Shown: positions 17,586-26,958 of the stretch, in pieces
Layout of the letters: each line of letters starts with the position of its first letter
Position numbering within the stretch: position 1 is the first letter of the stretch
Origin: an uncultured Bacteroides sp.
GTDB lineage: Bacteria > Bacteroidota > Bacteroidia > Bacteroidales > Bacteroidaceae
Direction of reading: 5' to 3'
NCBI GenBank assembly: GCA_900544075.1
Contig: UQTJ01000019.1
Location: 1-60,403, forward strand
DNA length: 60,403 bases
Position numbers and translations under genes: made by a program
The notes under the pieces: generated by a model
Told to the model about the DNA's origin: nothing
Databases searched by the model: none
Seen by the model: only the letters and a program-made list of their open reading frames with translations

Positions 17586-18461
17586 TTATTCGTCTGAATT
17601 TGTATCATCAACAACCGTTCCCTCCAAATTGTCCTCGTCTATATCCCATTCACCACCATCAAAATCAGGAGTTACGGTTGAAGACTCACCTTGTAGTTCA
17701 CCACCGTTTTCATGATTCCAAGCTCCTTTATCACCGACGCTTACAACTACATTATCCTTTGTTACCGCTACTTCAAGATAGGTAGTTTTTCCGGCTTCAA
17801 GTACTATATCCTCTGCTATCGTAACCGAAGACCATGTACTAAGGTCATCCATAATGACTTTAAGCATAGCCGTATTTGCAGGTATTGTCTGTGGAGCGAG
17901 CAAAGCCATATAATTGGCAGTCATAGTAACCTCCGTACCATTATGAAGTCCGCTTACTCCAGAAAGTACCATCCTAGCCTCGAACGGCAGATTCTCTATC
18001 CCTGTAACATTACAAGACAATCTTGCCACACGATGATTTACTGTTACAGAACTGTTTTCCGGAGTTATCTCCGCTCCTATTACAGAAACCATATCACTTG
18101 ACAGATAATTATCCGTAATACTTTGATCTTCGTTTACAGATATTTCCTCGCTGTATGTACCTTCATTATACGGATACCATACATCAACCGTCACCGAAGC
18201 TCTTCCTTCCCAATAGAAAGGATTCTCAGAAGTGATGTTTCCTTCTTTGTCTATGCGATATTCCTTTACTTCTTCACCTATTCTCACTGCTATATTCCTG
18301 TCATACAGTCCCGCCCAAGTATCATAAGGAAGCACTCTACTATAAGCCTGAATTGCAGCTGTAAGTGATATTGCATCACCGGAGCTTGAATCTACGCCTT
18401 CATCTTTATTACATGAAGAAAGCAGTCCGGCAAATGCCATCATCAATAATATTTTTTTCAT
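17586..18461 (-). CDS. Fimbrillin-like lipoprotein, first copy
   Basis: A 291-residue lipoprotein with signal MKKILLMMAFAGLLSSC (C17) and acidic residues after the cysteine, a pattern compatible with surface export in Bacteroides. Fimbrillin-like features are IAVRIGEEVKEYRI, PFYWEGRASVTVDVWYPYN and TVNHRVARLSCNV. The last 40 residues are acidic with a W-rich repeat-like tail shared with the 290-residue paralogue. It follows the alginate-lyase-fold gene by 23 bp. It is likely a surface glycan-binding or scaffold protein rather than a pilus subunit, because no FimB/Mfa-type assembly genes are present; this is inference. Confidence 0.75.
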   Translation of the reverse strand: MKKILLMMAFAGLLSSCNKDEGVDSSSGDAISLTAAIQAYSRVLPYDTWAGLYDRNIAVRIGEEVKEYRIDKEGNITSENPFYWEGRASVTVDVWYPYNEGTYSEEISVNEDQSITDNYLSSDMVSVIGAEITPENSSVTVNHRVARLSCNVTGIENLPFEARMVLSGVSGLHNGTEVTMTANYMALLAPQTIPANTAMLKVIMDDLSTWSSVTIAEDIVLEAGKTTYLEVAVTKDNVVVSVGDKGAWNHENGGELQGESSTVTPDFDGGEWDIDEDNLEGTVVDDTNSDE

Positions 18462-18484
18462 ATATCAATAAATTTTATGTGTTA

Positions 18485-19747
18485 TTATCTGGTGTACATC
18501 AATGTTCCGAATCCAAGGTCACAAGCTTCGGCCGTACCTCTTTCACCACCACCTTCAGGACGCATTTTTTCCGCAAATTCTTGTGAATAAGGAGCATTTA
18601 CCTTCAATACCTTGGCATAATGATTATATATCAGTTCCCATCCCGGTCTTTGTCTGCCCCTTCCGTCAGAAGCTACAACATTATGCCAGCCTTCCTTGCC
18701 TGAATAATATGGTGTATAAGGAAGATCGACGGTTTCTTCCGGATTCACATTGTATTTGGCAGTATATTCACACAAGTCAAGAACAATATTGTCCTTGTAT
18801 GAGAACAGGTCTATACCAATATTATATGCAGTCTGACAGAAATAAGCGTGAAGGGGCACATTAAGTGTTGAATGACCTTGGTCACGCCCCATTTCCTGGC
18901 TCTGCGCAAGATGTTTTCCCTGTACTTTTCCGGCCGGGTCTTCATGCATGGCTACAACAGAATTATCAATACATCCCATTCCCACACCGTTATAAAAATA
19001 GTCTATGGCAAAATTTATTTTATCTGCATCATCGCATAACACACCGATAGAAAGTATTGTAAGCATAGCCGGCAAATCCCAGCTCATCCATCCGTCTTCA
19101 GGAGCGGAATTAAAGTGATCGCCAAGAAATTCATAACATATAGGATAGAACGTTTTGGTTATCCATTCCTTGAAGTACTCAAAATCTTCCTTTTTCCATC
19201 CTTCATAATCGCGCATTATTTCTGCAGGATTTGCAAACTGGTATCCTATGAATCCTGCAGCCAACAGACGATGGCTGTCTGTCTGATACTGTGTCTGGTT
19301 AATACCGTCGGTACAAGTCCTTGCCCAGTCATTCAGAATTTGGACAGCTTTATCCGCACATTCAGTATCACCGCTTATTTTCCACCTCAAGGCCAACTGG
19401 TAGGCCTGGCCTGCATCAAAGGCCGCAACGTTAAAATTGCCGCCGCTCGAATGGCGTACAATCTCCTTTTGTGGGCTATGCGCCCTACCCGGATCCGCAT
19501 ATTGACTTTCAAGCAATTTCTCCCAACCGTCATACCATGGTTGCACTTTCTGTTCTACTTTATCCTTCACCCTGTCAAAATCCGCTTGAGTGTGTACCAG
19601 ACAAGGGTGATTGATTGTAAAATCGTAAGAAACATTATCTTCCCATGAATCTATATCAGAAACACCATTTTCAAATTCAGGACTACATGCCGATGAACTG
19701 ACGGCCATGGCCATACCTATAAAAATATTTACAAATATATTTTTCAT
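18485..19747 (-). CDS. Alginate-lyase-fold polysaccharide lyase, lipoprotein
   Basis: A 420-residue protein with a lipoprotein signal (SSSAC, C21). It is an alpha-helical toroid enzyme of the alginate_lyase superfamily: a conserved HTQADFDRVKDKV entry, DAGQAYQLALRWKISGD, and the signature SQEMGRDQGHSTLN (residues 283-296), whose R/H residues are typical of PL38-like enzymes of Bacteroides. It should cleave a uronate- or glucuronan-type backbone by beta-elimination at the cell surface or in the periplasm. The start at MKNIFVN was chosen over an ATG 8 codons upstream, because the latter lies inside an intercistronic hairpin and lengthens the signal peptide unnaturally. Confidence 0.75.
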   Translation of the reverse strand: MKNIFVNIFIGMAMAVSSSACSPEFENGVSDIDSWEDNVSYDFTINHPCLVHTQADFDRVKDKVEQKVQPWYDGWEKLLESQYADPGRAHSPQKEIVRHSSGGNFNVAAFDAGQAYQLALRWKISGDTECADKAVQILNDWARTCTDGINQTQYQTDSHRLLAAGFIGYQFANPAEIMRDYEGWKKEDFEYFKEWITKTFYPICYEFLGDHFNSAPEDGWMSWDLPAMLTILSIGVLCDDADKINFAIDYFYNGVGMGCIDNSVVAMHEDPAGKVQGKHLAQSQEMGRDQGHSTLNVPLHAYFCQTAYNIGIDLFSYKDNIVLDLCEYTAKYNVNPEETVDLPYTPYYSGKEGWHNVVASDGRGRQRPGWELIYNHYAKVLKVNAPYSQEFAEKMRPEGGGERGTAEACDLGFGTLMYTR

Positions 19748-19763
19748 ACCATTGTATTTTTTG

Positions 19764-19797
19764 GATAGCATGGGATTGCAATGTATCCCATACTATC
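19764..19797 (-). other. Intercistronic hairpin without a T run
   Basis: Arms GATAGCATGGGAT (19764-19776) and ATCCCATACTATC (19785-19797) pair with one mismatch around an 8-base loop. On the minus strand the stem is followed by AAAAAAT, not T, so it is more likely an RNA stabilising or processing hairpin than a terminator. It lies between the SusC/D/binder part and the enzyme part of the PUL. Confidence 0.6.
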
Positions 19798-19810
19798 GGT
19801 TAATTAATAC

Positions 19811-21199
19811 TTATTCTTCTTCAACACTGCCATTTATACCAAGATATGTTTTCAATTCTTCTTCCGACTTGAATGTCTTTATCCAATATACCTCGTACGA
19901 AATACCCTCCGTTGCAGCAAAATCATTCATGCGGTAAACAAAAACATCAAGTGTAGTTGTAGCTACCTGAGACAAATACATACTTCCAAACTGCGAAGTC
20001 AGGTCGGCATAATAAACATTCGCTCCATCACCATCAGGATTTTCTATTTTCTTCATTTCTCCCCTATATGCGCCATAATCTTTGTCTGTCCACATATCGA
20101 GTATCATATTGTATGTAGTGGCAGGGTCAGTCCGCTTGATTGCCAATATAGGATAATTTCCGGCATGGAAATCAGTATCATATATACGCTCTATAGATGC
20201 CCTGCTATTAGTACCGGGGGTAACCACAAACTTACCATCCTTTAAAACAGCAGTAGAATAATCACTGCCAAATCCCCTCCAGTTTGTAGCTCCAAAGCTG
20301 AAATCATCATTTATCTTACCCGGCTGGACTGTAACATCAAGACTTTCTTCTACGTCACCACTCTTGGCAGTAATAGTAGTAGTTCCATAACTCTTTACAT
20401 AATAAACACCTGTTTCTTCATTAATGCTTACCACCTTCGAATCTGTAGTGTACCATCTAACAGTAGATGCTGTGGCATCTGAAGGCACTGTTGTGAATTT
20501 CAGTTTACCTGTTTCATACATTGCAAGGTCATTCTGTCCTTCATTGAACTTTATTTCTGAAATAGGAACCACTTCCTTCACCCTTATAGTAATTTCTTTA
20601 TTACAGTTACCTCCGTCCCTTGCAGAAACAACTATTTTCGCTTCTCCCGGAACAATACCTGTCACGATACCATTGTCATCAACAGTCGCCACTTCAGGGG
20701 TTAGGCTTTTCCAACTTAATGAGGAATATGTGGCATTTTCCGGTTTATAGGTAGTTTCCAACTGAAGTTTGGCCGTAGCATAGACTGATAAGTCTGTATT
20801 TGTAACATTTATTTCCGTTATCGGATTTATTTTGTCAATAACCTGAACCTCAATGGTTTTTATCCCTGCAAAGCCGACCTCCGGAGATGCAGTAATAAAC
20901 ACATTTCCATATGTATTGGCGTAAATCCTGCCTTCTGCATCTACACTTGCAATTTCTTCATCCGAAGATGTCCATATAAGATTCTTGTTGCTTGCGTCTT
21001 CCGGCAAAACTTCGTAAGCCACCAGACTGTCCGTATTTATAAGTAATGGTAACGGATCGGATACTTTAAGGTTTATTTCAGATATAACCTTCTGACTTTC
21101 CAATTCTCCAAAATCTTCTTCATCGGAACATCCGGAAAAGATTAAGGCTAAAGACATGGAAAACAATGCTATCCTATTTAATTGTAATATTTTATTCAT
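19811..21199 (-). CDS. Surface glycan-binding lipoprotein with three Ig-like domains and DUF4979-like end
   Basis: A 462-residue lipoprotein (FSGC, C24). Three bacterial Ig-like (BIG2) domains lie at about 38-120, 122-207 and 212-290, each with the xxWxSSDxxVAxVxxxGxVxxxxxGxAxIxA pattern (NLIWTSSDEEIASVDAEG, SSLSWKSLTPEVATVDDNG, STVRWYTTDSKVVSI). The C-terminal part (about 295-462) resembles DUF4979, a jelly-roll domain found in PUL proteins. Located 22 bp after susD, it occupies the place of SusE/F, the outer-membrane glycan-binding proteins. It probably captures the polysaccharide and presents it to the SusC/D pair. Confidence 0.8.
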   Translation of the reverse strand: MNKILQLNRIALFSMSLALIFSGCSDEEDFGELESQKVISEINLKVSDPLPLLINTDSLVAYEVLPEDASNKNLIWTSSDEEIASVDAEGRIYANTYGNVFITASPEVGFAGIKTIEVQVIDKINPITEINVTNTDLSVYATAKLQLETTYKPENATYSSLSWKSLTPEVATVDDNGIVTGIVPGEAKIVVSARDGGNCNKEITIRVKEVVPISEIKFNEGQNDLAMYETGKLKFTTVPSDATASTVRWYTTDSKVVSINEETGVYYVKSYGTTTITAKSGDVEESLDVTVQPGKINDDFSFGATNWRGFGSDYSTAVLKDGKFVVTPGTNSRASIERIYDTDFHAGNYPILAIKRTDPATTYNMILDMWTDKDYGAYRGEMKKIENPDGDGANVYYADLTSQFGSMYLSQVATTTLDVFVYRMNDFAATEGISYEVYWIKTFKSEEELKTYLGINGSVEEE

Positions 21200-21221
21200 A
21201 TAAATATCTTTTATTTTTTTA

Positions 21222-22949
21222 TTATTCCCATCCCGGATTCTGTTTCAAATTCGGATTCAATTTAAGCTGATCGGTAGGCAAAGGATATAAATAATGTTTG
21301 TCCTGCCATACACGTCCTGATTCCAAGACTATGCAACCGTCGGAATTAGTAGGGTTGGACATGTCAGGCCATTCCTTCTGAAATTCAGTATCAACATATT
21401 TCACTCCAAGAAGATCCATTGTCATTTCCGTTTCAGCTGTTTTCCAACGTTTAAGATCATCCATTCTGAAACCTTCGTCAAAAAGTTCCACTGTACGCTC
21501 TCTCCTTATTTCCGTCCTCATGTCCAAATTATTGGTATCAACAAACGAATTTGTCAAATCAGGCATATCAGGATTAACACGTTTACGAACAAGATTGATT
21601 GATTTCTTAAGGTCGTCATCACTAATCGTTCCATCTCTTTCAAATACAGCTTCAGCATAATTCAACAATACCTCCGCATAACGGATAATTGGGAAATCGT
21701 ACGCTTCCTTACCTGTTGCAACAGTTCTTTCTGTACACCATTTTTGGGTAAAATACCCACTTCCACCCCTATCAGAAGGATAGAAAGGCTTGAATGTAGC
21801 AGAAGCTTTATCTTCCGCATCTCCAGTCCAGTTTACCCTTCCGGGGCCGTTGCTCCAATAATATTCGCCACTGACCATCAGCGTGCCGGCCATACGGTTA
21901 TCCCTGTTTTTAAACTCTGAATTCATAGTCGAATAATCAGTTTCTTCTTCATTTATAGGAAGCCCGTCTGAGGTAAGATACATATTTGCCAATTTGCGAG
22001 TTATATAAACAGCGTTACCCAGACGTCCCTGAGTAATATTAAAACCTATAGGCCGTAAAACTTCATCATGCCTTCTTGAAAAAATATATTCATTATTGGC
22101 ATCTTTCTTAATACTCGCCGGATTTGATTTGGTATCTTCAAGTATAAACATATATTTATATGCATTAGTACTTAAATCAGCCGGCTTGAACAATGAGAAT
22201 TCTCCACTTTTTATAACTTCGTCGGCTGCTTTGGCTGCTATGCCAAGAAGCGATGAAGATCTTTCATTATTTACCTGTCCGTCGTTTCTGAATTTCTGCC
22301 ATGTTCCCTCATAAAGAGCAACTCTTGACAGGAAAGCCTGTGCCGCCTGTTTGGAAACTCTTCCCAAATCATCTGTAGAAATTTCACTGTTCGACGGCAA
22401 CACTTCAATGGCATCCTGTAAATCCTGAATTATAAAATCTATCACCTTTCCTCTATCATCGCGTTCTTTATGTAGTTCTGATGAAGTCACTGTCAACGGC
22501 TTATCTACCATTATAATATTTCCATAAATCTGTACCAGATCGAAATGCAGATAAGCGCGGAAAAACTTGGCTTCGCCAACATACACAGCTATATCTTCAG
22601 GTATCGGGTAACTTTCTGCATTACTCAGCAACAAATTAACCTGACGAATACGGTTATAATTATCCGTATAATTATCGTCTGACGAAGGTATTGCATATGT
22701 TCCGTTACTATAAATATCAAGAGTAGCTCCTGTTCTCAAATCAGAACGCCCGTCACTATGAGGACCATCATCCAAATCAACGAAGTCTCTTGTCCATCCG
22801 TAAAACTGACTGGCAAACAATTTATATTGATCAACGTCTTGCCACAAATTTGTTTCTGCCAACTGTGCCTTTGGTTCAAGGTCTAGGCAAGAGCTGAAAA
22901 CCATTGACAAAGCAGAAAACAATACTATATTTATTTTAGAAATATTCAT
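21222..22949 (-). CDS. SusD/RagB outer-membrane glycan-binding lipoprotein
   Basis: A 575-residue lipoprotein (SSCLDLEPKAQ, C21). The SusD hallmarks are present: an N-terminal WQDVDQYKLFASQFYGWT region, TPR-like helices with AKFFRAYLHFDLVQIYGNI, the QAAQAFLSRVALYEGTW helix, PIIRYAEVLLNYAEA, and IRRERTVELFDEGFRMDDLKRW before the final YLYPLPTDQLKLNPNLKQNPGW. It forms the lid over the partner SusC transporter encoded immediately upstream (22-bp gap) and binds the oligosaccharide before import. Full length and intact. Confidence 0.95.
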   Translation of the reverse strand: MNISKINIVLFSALSMVFSSCLDLEPKAQLAETNLWQDVDQYKLFASQFYGWTRDFVDLDDGPHSDGRSDLRTGATLDIYSNGTYAIPSSDDNYTDNYNRIRQVNLLLSNAESYPIPEDIAVYVGEAKFFRAYLHFDLVQIYGNIIMVDKPLTVTSSELHKERDDRGKVIDFIIQDLQDAIEVLPSNSEISTDDLGRVSKQAAQAFLSRVALYEGTWQKFRNDGQVNNERSSSLLGIAAKAADEVIKSGEFSLFKPADLSTNAYKYMFILEDTKSNPASIKKDANNEYIFSRRHDEVLRPIGFNITQGRLGNAVYITRKLANMYLTSDGLPINEEETDYSTMNSEFKNRDNRMAGTLMVSGEYYWSNGPGRVNWTGDAEDKASATFKPFYPSDRGGSGYFTQKWCTERTVATGKEAYDFPIIRYAEVLLNYAEAVFERDGTISDDDLKKSINLVRKRVNPDMPDLTNSFVDTNNLDMRTEIRRERTVELFDEGFRMDDLKRWKTAETEMTMDLLGVKYVDTEFQKEWPDMSNPTNSDGCIVLESGRVWQDKHYLYPLPTDQLKLNPNLKQNPGWE

Positions 22950-22971
22950 ATGTTAATTATTTTATCAAGTT

Positions 22972-25900
22972 TTAGAAAGAAGCATTTAAACCTACAGTTA
23001 TTGTTCTATTGAAAGGATAGCGTTCTTTGTTACTTACACTACGTGTCGTTTCAGGGTCCCATCCATCTGTAATGTACGATTTTTCCCACAAATCACTTCC
23101 TGCAACATATATTCTCAAATTTGTAAAGAAATTTCCTAATTTGTTCAAAGCCGGTTTTGGTAAAGTATATCCTAACACAACATCTTTCAATCTCAAATAA
23201 GAACCATTGTCAGCCGACCATGTTGAAGGCAAATAGTTATAATCATTTATATTTGTATTATTAGAATATGTCGGGAAATGATTATCCGGTGTTTCCGGAC
23301 TCCACACATTACCGACCGATTGATTTGTCGTATTAAGCCATATAGCTTTGAAAGGCACTTTCCATGCATCATTTTCACGGAAAACAGTACGTTTTCCTAC
23401 TCCCTGAAATACTGCTGAGAAATCAAGCCCTTTCCATTCAAAACCGAAGTTGAATGAGAATGAGAATTTAGGATCATCCGAACCAAGATAAATCAAATCA
23501 TCTTGTGTAAGTTTACCGTCACCGTTCACATCTTCATACATGTGGTCTCCAAGCCTTATGTTTGAAGGCATTCCTATGCTGTTATTCGTCAAATATCTGT
23601 TTTTATATTTGTTAAGCTGTTCTTCATTCTGTATTTTTCCGACATAACGATAACCGAAGACAGAATTCAGCGGATAGCCGTTTATAACACTGTTAAAACC
23701 TTCCGATATAACAGTTTCTCCACCATCAATCAGTTTGTTTGTCATATAAGTAAGCGTACCACCCAAATGATAGTTGAACCCGTTTATGTTATCACGCCAT
23801 GTAAGATTACCGTCATAACCCTTACTTTCAAACTTTCCGGAATTGGTATCAGGGGCTGTACTACCGAGTACTCCCGGATAAAGAACTCCCACAAGCATGT
23901 TGTTGTTCTTTTTCATAAACACTTCGAAACTACCGCTAAGTCTTCCACCGATAGTAGTGAAGTCAAGTCCTAGATTGTAGTTATGGATTCTTTCCCATGT
24001 TCTTTCCGTACTTACTATGTTTCCGGCTGAGATATATGAAGTAAGACCGTTCCCAAGCAACGCACCGGAATTCGATACCGAGTTATACAACTGGATACCG
24101 TCATACCTGCTGATTCCACTTTGATTACCTACCTCACCATAAGATATCCTCAGTTTTATCTCATCAATATAATCTTTTATTCCTTCCATAAACGATTCCT
24201 GAGTGATACGCCATCCTCCTGAAACACCATAAAAGAAATTCCACCTGTTCTTCGGCTGGAATTTTGAAGAGCCGTCATATCTGGCATTACCCTCTATAAG
24301 ATATTTTTCCTTATAATTATAATTCAGACGGCCAAAGAAAGACATGATAGCTTCTTCCCATTTATCCACTTTGTCTATGACCACCTGCCCAGTACCGTTC
24401 AATACTTCCAAGGCGGCATCGATATTCTTGGCTTTCGTACCGGAGTAATCATAGTTTGTTCTATCATATTGCCAACCAAGCATGGCCGTAAAATCATGCT
24501 GGCCGGAAAACTTTGTATTGTAAGTGAAAAAAGCTGATGCCGTGTAATTGTCAGTACGTGCCACGCTTTTTGTATATGAACTGTCATCTTTTATAGGATA
24601 CGGACTGTTTTCACTATAGATAGGATCACCGTTATAGCTATACCATTGGATAGAGAGATACTGCTCGTCACGGATTGCCGTATTTGTGCTGTATCCAAAC
24701 GTAGCAGTAAGGTCGAGTCCCTTGATTATGTTATACTTGAACTGCTCGTTTACGTTCATTGCCGTAACTATCAACTTATTATCCCCACCAAGCTCGGCTC
24801 TCCAGTTCGGCGTGTATTGACCTCCCCACGCATAAGGCTTGCCGTCTATCGTGGAGACAGGAAATCCGGGCTGCGGAATGGATACACCCAAGGTGGAACC
24901 TATCTGGGTTGGTGAAACCTGATTCTGACGACTGGCAGACATGACCGACTCAATAGAAAGCCTGTCCGTAACCTTGAAACTGTTAGTCAAACGTACGTTA
25001 TACCTTTGATTGGTGTTGTTACCCCACTGGAGAGTACCTTCGTCAAACAAGTATCCCAAAGAAAGACGGTATGTTGCCTTGTCCGTTCCGCCTGAAACGC
25101 TCAAATCATGCTGAGTTGAAGATGCGCTTCCCCATAAAACATCCGTCCAGTTCACATCATCCATGAAGACAAAATCATCAACACCCTGAAAAGACCCCGG
25201 TATGGGATCGGGATTAAAGTCCATGTCAATGTATTTCCCCTTCATTTTTTGCGCAAGCTTTGCATACCTTATCCAAGTATAATCCTCTCCGTAACCGTCG
25301 TTCCGACAGGCTTGCATTATGCCGTCCATCCACTCGTCATAACTCATCATACGCGGCTGGAGACCTACCATTTTATGAGTATAAGAACCATTGTATTCTA
25401 TTTTCGCTTTTCCTGACTTAGGCCGTTTCGTTGTAACAAGAATTACACCGCCCGCGGCTTTAGATCCATATATGGCGGCCGACGCGTCCTTAAGAAAGTT
25501 AATCGACTCAATATCGGCGGAATTCAACTGTGCCATCTCGCTTACCCCGCTTGCAGGAACTCCGTCAATTATAAGTAAAGGTTCGGTAGAATTCTTTGAT
25601 ACTGCTCCACGTATCGAAATATCCCAACCCTCCTCGCCGGGTGCTGCCGATGAACGTGTAATCATCAAACCCGGAACCTGCCCCTGCATGGCCTGCAACG
25701 GATTGGATACAGTACCCTTGTCCTTGAATATTTCATCACCTATAACAGCTACGGAACCGGTAAGTGTTTCTTTCTTCTGCGCTCCATAACCTACCACAAC
25801 CACTTCATCCAACATCTCTGAATCTTCCTTTAGTGTAATCATACCAAGGCTTCCTGATCCGGCTCCTAATTCCAATGTTTTATATCCGATATAAGAAATA

Positions 25901-26184
25901 ACTATTATCGATTTTTCTGAAGTTACGTTTAATACGAATCTTCCGTCTATATCGGTAATCACACCGTTAGTAGTACCCTTTTCAAGAATACTTGCACCTA
26001 TGACAGGCATTCCTGCCTCATCAACTACCACGCCTTCTACTTTCATAGACTGCTGTACACTGCTTATGGCATCAACGTCTGCAGCATGTAATGAAGGTAA
26101 TGCCCCTCCTGACATAAAAGCAGAAACAAAGGCAGCAGAATACAAAAGCCTTTTGGGTGAAACATGAATGAAACTATTTCTCAT
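22972..26184 (-). CDS. SusC/RagA TonB-dependent outer-membrane transporter
   Basis: A 1070-residue TonB-dependent transporter. A signal peptide ends near LHAAD. A carboxypeptidase-D regulatory-like domain at about 48-120 (VEGVVVDEAGMPVIGASI, GVITDIDGRFVLNV) is followed by the SusC-type TonB-box region LDEVVVVGYG, the plug (about 130-245, including DVSIRGA-type GWDISIRGAV and PLLIIDGVPASG) and a 22-strand barrel ending in ITVGLNASF. There is no N-terminal STN signalling domain, so it is not expected to control the ECF sigma factor encoded 31 bp upstream by the FecA/PupB route. It imports oligosaccharides with SusD. Confidence 0.95.
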   Translation of the reverse strand: MRNSFIHVSPKRLLYSAAFVSAFMSGGALPSLHAADVDAISSVQQSMKVEGVVVDEAGMPVIGASILEKGTTNGVITDIDGRFVLNVTSEKSIIVISYIGYKTLELGAGSGSLGMITLKEDSEMLDEVVVVGYGAQKKETLTGSVAVIGDEIFKDKGTVSNPLQAMQGQVPGLMITRSSAAPGEEGWDISIRGAVSKNSTEPLLIIDGVPASGVSEMAQLNSADIESINFLKDASAAIYGSKAAGGVILVTTKRPKSGKAKIEYNGSYTHKMVGLQPRMMSYDEWMDGIMQACRNDGYGEDYTWIRYAKLAQKMKGKYIDMDFNPDPIPGSFQGVDDFVFMDDVNWTDVLWGSASSTQHDLSVSGGTDKATYRLSLGYLFDEGTLQWGNNTNQRYNVRLTNSFKVTDRLSIESVMSASRQNQVSPTQIGSTLGVSIPQPGFPVSTIDGKPYAWGGQYTPNWRAELGGDNKLIVTAMNVNEQFKYNIIKGLDLTATFGYSTNTAIRDEQYLSIQWYSYNGDPIYSENSPYPIKDDSSYTKSVARTDNYTASAFFTYNTKFSGQHDFTAMLGWQYDRTNYDYSGTKAKNIDAALEVLNGTGQVVIDKVDKWEEAIMSFFGRLNYNYKEKYLIEGNARYDGSSKFQPKNRWNFFYGVSGGWRITQESFMEGIKDYIDEIKLRISYGEVGNQSGISRYDGIQLYNSVSNSGALLGNGLTSYISAGNIVSTERTWERIHNYNLGLDFTTIGGRLSGSFEVFMKKNNNMLVGVLYPGVLGSTAPDTNSGKFESKGYDGNLTWRDNINGFNYHLGGTLTYMTNKLIDGGETVISEGFNSVINGYPLNSVFGYRYVGKIQNEEQLNKYKNRYLTNNSIGMPSNIRLGDHMYEDVNGDGKLTQDDLIYLGSDDPKFSFSFNFGFEWKGLDFSAVFQGVGKRTVFRENDAWKVPFKAIWLNTTNQSVGNVWSPETPDNHFPTYSNNTNINDYNYLPSTWSADNGSYLRLKDVVLGYTLPKPALNKLGNFFTNLRIYVAGSDLWEKSYITDGWDPETTRSVSNKERYPFNRTITVGLNASF

Positions 26185-26215
26185 AAATAATTTATAATTA
26201 GTTAATAAATAAAAT

Positions 26216-26731
26216 TCAAATACATTTTCTGATATATTCCCTTACTTCCTTGCGACTGATAAACAAATGGTTTTCAACAGTCTTCAATGACAGATGCATA
26301 TATTCTGATATTTCTTTTACAGTCATCTCACTGAATCTTGACAAAGCATAAACTCTCTGTCTTTTTTCCGGCAAGGTCTTTAACACCATGATTTCCTGTG
26401 AGGATATTTCCTTTGTATTAACATCGGACTCTACTGAACTATAACTCTCATCGTAATATCTGTAATAGTCAGAAAAGATTTCGCGAGATTTTTCCTGTCG
26501 GCGCACATAATCTATAATTATATTACGCGCTATGACATACAACAGTGATTTCACAGTATCTATCCTCACCTCTCCTCTGTGTTCAAGCAGTTTCAGGAAA
26601 GCGTCGTGCATCATATCTTTTGCCAAATCTTCATCATTCACTTTACACATAATATATATGTACAATGACTGTGAATATTCATCGTATGCATCTGATATTT
26701 GCTGATTGGTAAGAATTGCTGTGCCCCTCAT
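26216..26731 (-). CDS. ECF-type RNA polymerase sigma factor, Bacteroides expansion family
   Basis: A 171-residue sigma-70 factor. Region 2 spans about 15-80 (AKDMMHDAFLKLLEH, SLLYVIARNIIIDYVRR) and region 4 about 115-168, with the helix-turn-helix MTVKEISEYMHLSLKTVENHL. The start MRGTA was preferred over in-frame methionines 30 and 45 codons upstream, because the -7 box TAACTTTG lies 30 bp before it, inside the longer versions. No FecR-type anti-sigma gene follows; susC begins 31 bp after the stop. Either control is by its own transcription or the anti-sigma is encoded elsewhere. Confidence 0.88.
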   Translation of the reverse strand: MRGTAILTNQQISDAYDEYSQSLYIYIMCKVNDEDLAKDMMHDAFLKLLEHRGEVRIDTVKSLLYVIARNIIIDYVRRQEKSREIFSDYYRYYDESYSSVESDVNTKEISSQEIMVLKTLPEKRQRVYALSRFSEMTVKEISEYMHLSLKTVENHLFISRKEVREYIRKCI

Positions 26732-26760
26732 AAATATTTGTTTTTTTAGTTTTACGAAGG

Positions 26761-26768
26761 CAAAGTTA
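26761..26768 (-). promoter_or_regulatory. -7 box (TAACTTTG) of the ECF sigma/PUL transcript
   Basis: The complement reads TAACTTTG, an exact TAnnTTTG, 30 bp before the MRGTA start. The -33 region is only T-rich (CTTTC), as expected of a promoter that may need an activator. This is the only good promoter seen upstream of the sigma-susC-susD run. Confidence 0.5.
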
Positions 26769-26873
26769 TCATTATGAAAGATAAAAAAAGAATGAAAAGT
26801 ATGTCGTTTTAGCCCATTCATTTTATTGGCACATAATTCCGTATATACCCTCTGATATACAAGCATTTAGCCT

Positions 26874-26913
26874 AAAAACAATCATAGTCCCACAAAATTG
26901 TGAGACTATGATT
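26874..26913 (-). terminator. Terminator of the membrane AraC regulator gene
   Basis: Arms AATCATAGTC (26880-26889) and GACTATGATT (26904-26913) pair perfectly, with an inner CACA/TGTG stem. On the minus strand TGTTTTTAGG follows. It lies 45 bp beyond the regulator stop and insulates the sigma gene. Confidence 0.6.
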
Positions 26914-26958
26914 TACTGAGAAAATACGTTTTTTCATGCAAGAAAATATAGAAACTTA

